From: Christensenella sp. UBA7597
Lineage (GTDB): Bacteria > Bacillota > Clostridia > Christensenellales > Borkfalkiaceae
Direction: 5' to 3'
Assembly: GCA_002474405.1 (NCBI GenBank)
Contig: DLQW01000024.1
Location: 7,585-16,890, forward strand
Length of the DNA stretch: 9,306 bases
Numbering within the stretch: position 1 is the first letter of the stretch; each line of letters starts with the position of its first letter. The position numbers were made by a program, and so were the translations under genes. The notes below the pieces were generated by a model. The model saw only the letters and a list, made by a program, of their open reading frames with translations. It had not been told where the DNA came from and searched no databases. Below, in pieces: positions 6,945 to 9,306 of this stretch.

Positions 6945-8465
6945 TTACCTGATTTGTTTCTTTTGCTTTCTGATTTTGATTTCTTCCGCCGTCATCCAGC
7001 AAACGGCAAACGCAACCACGCAACTCATCACCACCGCGGGTTTTATAAGGTAGTTCTTTTCCACGTACGTTTTATCGTAATTTTCCTTGCGGTATAAGGT
7101 AGAACGCACCGGCACGGAACAATCGAACGCGTCGCCGCTGCACGCCATCGCGTACAGATTCACCCCCCACGACCAGGTGTTTCCTTCCGCGTCTTTCACA
7201 AACGTCCTGTCGCCCGAACTGCCGATCAGCGCGGCGATTTTCACGTCCGCTTTCGTCGACGTATCTACGGGGATTTTATCCTTATATTCTCTTTCGGCAA
7301 GCTCCGCGTCGTTTTCAAGGCTGATCGGCTTGTAAAACGTAATGCGCATCGGCTTCACCACGCTGGATTCTCTCACGCACGGATTCGTCGCATATTCCGC
7401 GCTTTGCAAATTAAACGCGGCTTGTCCTTTTCCCGATTCTCCGAAAGAAAAGATTCTTCCGTCTTTCGCAAGCACGAAATTCGTCCGTCCGCCGGCAAGC
7501 ACGGAAGAAATTTCTATTTCCGTTTCCGTACCGTCCGTTTCGTAAAATTTCGTGATTTCCGTAGGAGAAGCAATCGCGGTTTCGGCGGAATCCAGCCCCG
7601 TCTGTCCCACGGAATTGTCTCCCCAGGCATACAGCCTGCCGTCCTTATCCAGCGCGAACGCCGTCATCGTCGAAGCCGAAATTTCCGTAATGCCCGAAAG
7701 TTCTTCTATTTTTACGGGCGTCTCGTTGATGAGGTTTTCGTCCGTTTCGCCGTTCGCGAGAATCCCTCTGTCGTTCGCGCCCCACACGTAAACGTTTCCG
7801 CTTTCCGAAAGAGCGAATCCCGCGTTTTCGGCGGCGTCGATTTTCGTGATTTTCTCGTTGCCGAAATACGATTCGTTTATTTTGGTGAATTTCCCCACCA
7901 CCGTCTTTCTCGTCAGATTCAGTCCGGCTTGCCCCGTCTGTCCGTCGCCCGCTCTGCCGCACGTGTACACGTCGCCGTCCGAAGAGAGCAGCACGGAGAA
8001 CGCGTCGCCCGCCGCCACCGCCTCTATCGTTACGCCGGAGGGAAGTTCGGGCGTTTCCTGCGTAAGCACGCAGTTTGTTTCGGAATCGTCGTTGTACGCC
8101 GTGTTCAGTCCCAGCTGAGCGTATTTATTGTTGCCGAACGTACTTATGCTGCCGTCGTTTTTCAACACGATCGCGAATCCCGATTTCCCGCTTGCCACCG
8201 ATTTTACGTTTTCGGCGATTTTTTTCGGCGCGTAAAGGGTTCCACCCTTCGTGCCGTCGCCGAACACGCCGAAACCGTTGCTTCCCGAAACGTACAGATT
8301 GTTTTCCTTGTCGATATAGTAGGAAACGGAACTGCCGCCAGCGTAAAACTCAATCGCGTAATTATCGGAAACCACTGCGTCGGCTTTCGCCTCTATCACA
8401 CTTCCGGCGCCGGAAAACGTCAATGCCGCCGCAACGCCGAGGATTAACATTTTACACTTTTTCAT
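6945..8465 (-). CDS. Secreted RCC1-repeat beta-propeller protein with C-terminal membrane anchor
   Basis: This 506-residue protein starts with a Sec signal peptide (MKKCKMLILGVAAALTFSG; likely cleavage after AKADA, residue 30). RCC1-type blades follow, marked by strand motifs NLYVSG (56), SISTFG (106), DVYTCG (165), NVYVWG (224), RLYAWG (277), RIFSFG (337) and TWSWG (431), alternating with FAIVL, FSVLL, FALS, FALD and FVLAKDG strands. This gives seven blades, enough for a closed propeller. Between blades 6 and 7 sits a charged insert (about 362-418). The C-terminus has one hydrophobic segment (about 476-492, PAVVMSCVVAFAVCWM) followed by a basic tail RKQKKQIR, which predicts an extracellular propeller anchored in the membrane. 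The start is fixed by the signal peptide; it lies 2 bases after the preceding stop with no good Shine-Dalgarno sequence. The RCC1 fold is a general binding scaffold, so an eukaryote-like exchange-factor role is not implied. A surface glycan- or protein-binding role is inferred from context. Confidence 0.88.
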   Translation of the reverse strand: MKKCKMLILGVAAALTFSGAGSVIEAKADAVVSDNYAIEFYAGGSSVSYYIDKENNLYVSGSNGFGVFGDGTKGGTLYAPKKIAENVKSVASGKSGFAIVLKNDGSISTFGNNKYAQLGLNTAYNDDSETNCVLTQETPELPSGVTIEAVAAGDAFSVLLSSDGDVYTCGRAGDGQTGQAGLNLTRKTVVGKFTKINESYFGNEKITKIDAAENAGFALSESGNVYVWGANDRGILANGETDENLINETPVKIEELSGITEISASTMTAFALDKDGRLYAWGDNSVGQTGLDSAETAIASPTEITKFYETDGTETEIEISSVLAGGRTNFVLAKDGRIFSFGESGKGQAAFNLQSAEYATNPCVRESSVVKPMRITFYKPISLENDAELAEREYKDKIPVDTSTKADVKIAALIGSSGDRTFVKDAEGNTWSWGVNLYAMACSGDAFDCSVPVRSTLYRKENYDKTYVEKNYLIKPAVVMSCVVAFAVCWMTAEEIKIRKQKKQIR

Positions 8466-8467
8466 GG

Positions 8468-9306
8468 TTACTGTTTATCGATAAAATCCTGAAGCTGTCT
8501 GATGAGTTCGTCTTTGATAACCTTAATCGCGCTCTGCAGCGAAGCGTTTTCGTAACGTCCCGTCAGTTTCGCCTGCCAGCTCGATACGGGGTCGCTCACC
8601 TGCCCCAGATACCACGATCTCGCCTCGGTTTTCGCGTTCGCGATGTCCGCGTTCGAAAGCGCCGTGGTCAGGGCGTCCGTCGCCGTATGGTCAAACGTGA
8701 ATTCGGAATAAATGATGCCTACGTATCTCGAAGAATCGTACATATATCTCATATATTCCATAACTTTCGGGTCGGAAGCGCTCACCACGCGGATATATTT
8801 CGGGTTCCAGGTCAGCTCGTACGCGGGGAAGGTGTAAGATTCCATGCCCGTGGTTTCCACCGTGCCCTCTATCGCGTTTCCGCTTTCGTCGGTCGCTTCT
8901 TTCCAGTGCTTTCCTTTAATTCCGTACTGGAACAAATCGTGATGTTCTTCGCTTTCGAAAATCCAGTTCAGAAACTTCATCGCCATATCGCGTTTCGCTT
9001 CGCCCGCCGAAGTAGGCACGCAAAGGAAGTTCCACGCCTTGTAATCGGTCTGCGCGTATCCCGCCAGTTTGTTTCTGAGCGCGTATTCGTTCACGTAAAT
9101 TTCCAGCTCCGCGCCGGGGTTATTCTGTTTCAGCGTCGCCTCCACGGTGGAGAAATTGTTGATCGTCTGCACCACGCAGCCGCCCATGCCCGCCTTGAAC
9201 TTGGCGTCGGAATCGGTTACCTGCAGAACGTCTTTGGAAATAATTCCGTCCTCCGCCCATCTTCTCGCCAGCGAGAAGTTGCTCGTCCAGGTGGTGTCCT
9301 CGGCGT
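8468..9306 (-). CDS. ABC transporter extracellular solute-binding protein, C-terminal part (5' end outside window)
   Basis: The reading frame is open through the right edge, so the first in-window Met (9187) is not the start; 39 further in-frame codons precede it (AEDTTWTSNFSLARRWAEDG and onward). The visible 278 residues match the C-terminal half of oligosaccharide/lipoprotein-type binding proteins of Firmicutes ABC importers. Visible signs are NFLCVPTSAGEAKRDMAMKF (residues 92-111 of the visible part), the FLNWIFESEE helix, and QYGIKGKHW (127-135), which is typical of binding proteins carrying a DUF3502-like C-terminal region. The C-terminal 60 residues are helical and end in LIRQLQDFIDKQ. 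Its likely role is capture of a sugar or oligosaccharide outside the membrane for import. The lipobox and N-terminal lobe lie outside the window. The stop codon is 2 bases from the next start, so it is co-transcribed with the RCC1 gene. No permease follows it, so permeases should lie upstream of it. The ligand cannot be told from the sequence. Confidence 0.85.
   Translation of the reverse strand, partial: AEDTTWTSNFSLARRWAEDGIISKDVLQVTDSDAKFKAGMGGCVVQTINNFSTVEATLKQNNPGAELEIYVNEYALRNKLAGYAQTDYKAWNFLCVPTSAGEAKRDMAMKFLNWIFESEEHHDLFQYGIKGKHWKEATDESGNAIEGTVETTGMESYTFPAYELTWNPKYIRVVSASDPKVMEYMRYMYDSSRYVGIIYSEFTFDHTATDALTTALSNADIANAKTEARSWYLGQVSDPVSSWQAKLTGRYENASLQSAIKVIKDELIRQLQDFIDKQ

Noticed and set aside
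6928..6946. AAGGC-TTCC-GCCTT stem followed by seven Ts on the plus strand, resembling a plus-strand terminator
   Set aside because: No plus-strand gene ends there. The T-run is in the wrong orientation for the minus-strand genes, and the stem is only five pairs.
7404..8447. 347-residue plus-strand open frame
   Set aside because: Same-register antisense shadow of the RCC1 gene, Arg-rich and without a recognisable domain; the minus strand carries the clear propeller repeats.
8468..9187. Reading the binding protein as a complete 239-residue gene starting at 9187
   Set aside because: The frame continues upstream to the window edge with binding-protein-like residues, and this Met has no ribosome-binding site or signal peptide, so it is an internal Met.
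1..9306. Possible CRISPR array, tRNA or rRNA gene, or insertion sequence
   Set aside because: No spaced direct repeats, cloverleaf, rRNA-like stretch, transposase frame or terminal inverted repeats were seen; coding genes fill nearly all of the window.

Overview
The window is entirely coding on the minus strand, so genes read from right to left. It holds four large genes for exported proteins: the end of an ABC-type extracellular solute-binding protein (8468-9306, N-terminus outside the window), a seven-bladed RCC1-type propeller with a C-terminal membrane anchor (6945-8465), a 1127-residue modular lipoprotein (3503-6886), and a secreted protein with an alpha/alpha-toroid-like region whose C-terminus runs off the left edge (1-3331). 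No RNA genes, mobile elements, CRISPR array or plus-strand genes were found.

The organism looks like a member of the Bacillota, probably a clostridial gut or rumen lineage. The signs are Gram-positive-type signal peptides, a lipobox, strong AGGAG-type ribosome-binding sites, a binding protein resembling those of Firmicutes oligosaccharide transporters, and fibronectin-III-rich surface proteins. Base composition is by eye slightly above half G+C, with GCG, GGC and TCG-type codons frequent and TTA, CTA and TCA rare. The taxonomic call is inference only.

Layout: the solute-binding protein gene ends 2 bases before the RCC1 gene, which has no clear ribosome-binding site of its own and is probably translationally coupled. 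A 58-base gap built almost entirely of overlapping hairpins separates the RCC1 gene from the lipoprotein gene, whose strong Shine-Dalgarno sequence abuts the last hairpin. A likely intrinsic terminator follows the lipoprotein gene. A leader of about 100 bases with a small palindrome then precedes the toroid protein gene.

Working model (inference): this is a surface glycan-use locus. The toroid protein would cut a polysaccharide outside the cell, the multi-module lipoprotein and the anchored propeller would hold substrate at the surface, and the binding protein would hand products to an ABC importer encoded beyond the right edge. The most notable point is a recurring beta-sandwich-like module of about 140-155 residues. 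It occurs three times in the lipoprotein and two to three times in the toroid protein, with no family I can name, and could be an undescribed carbohydrate-binding module. The RCC1 protein in this setting is also unusual.
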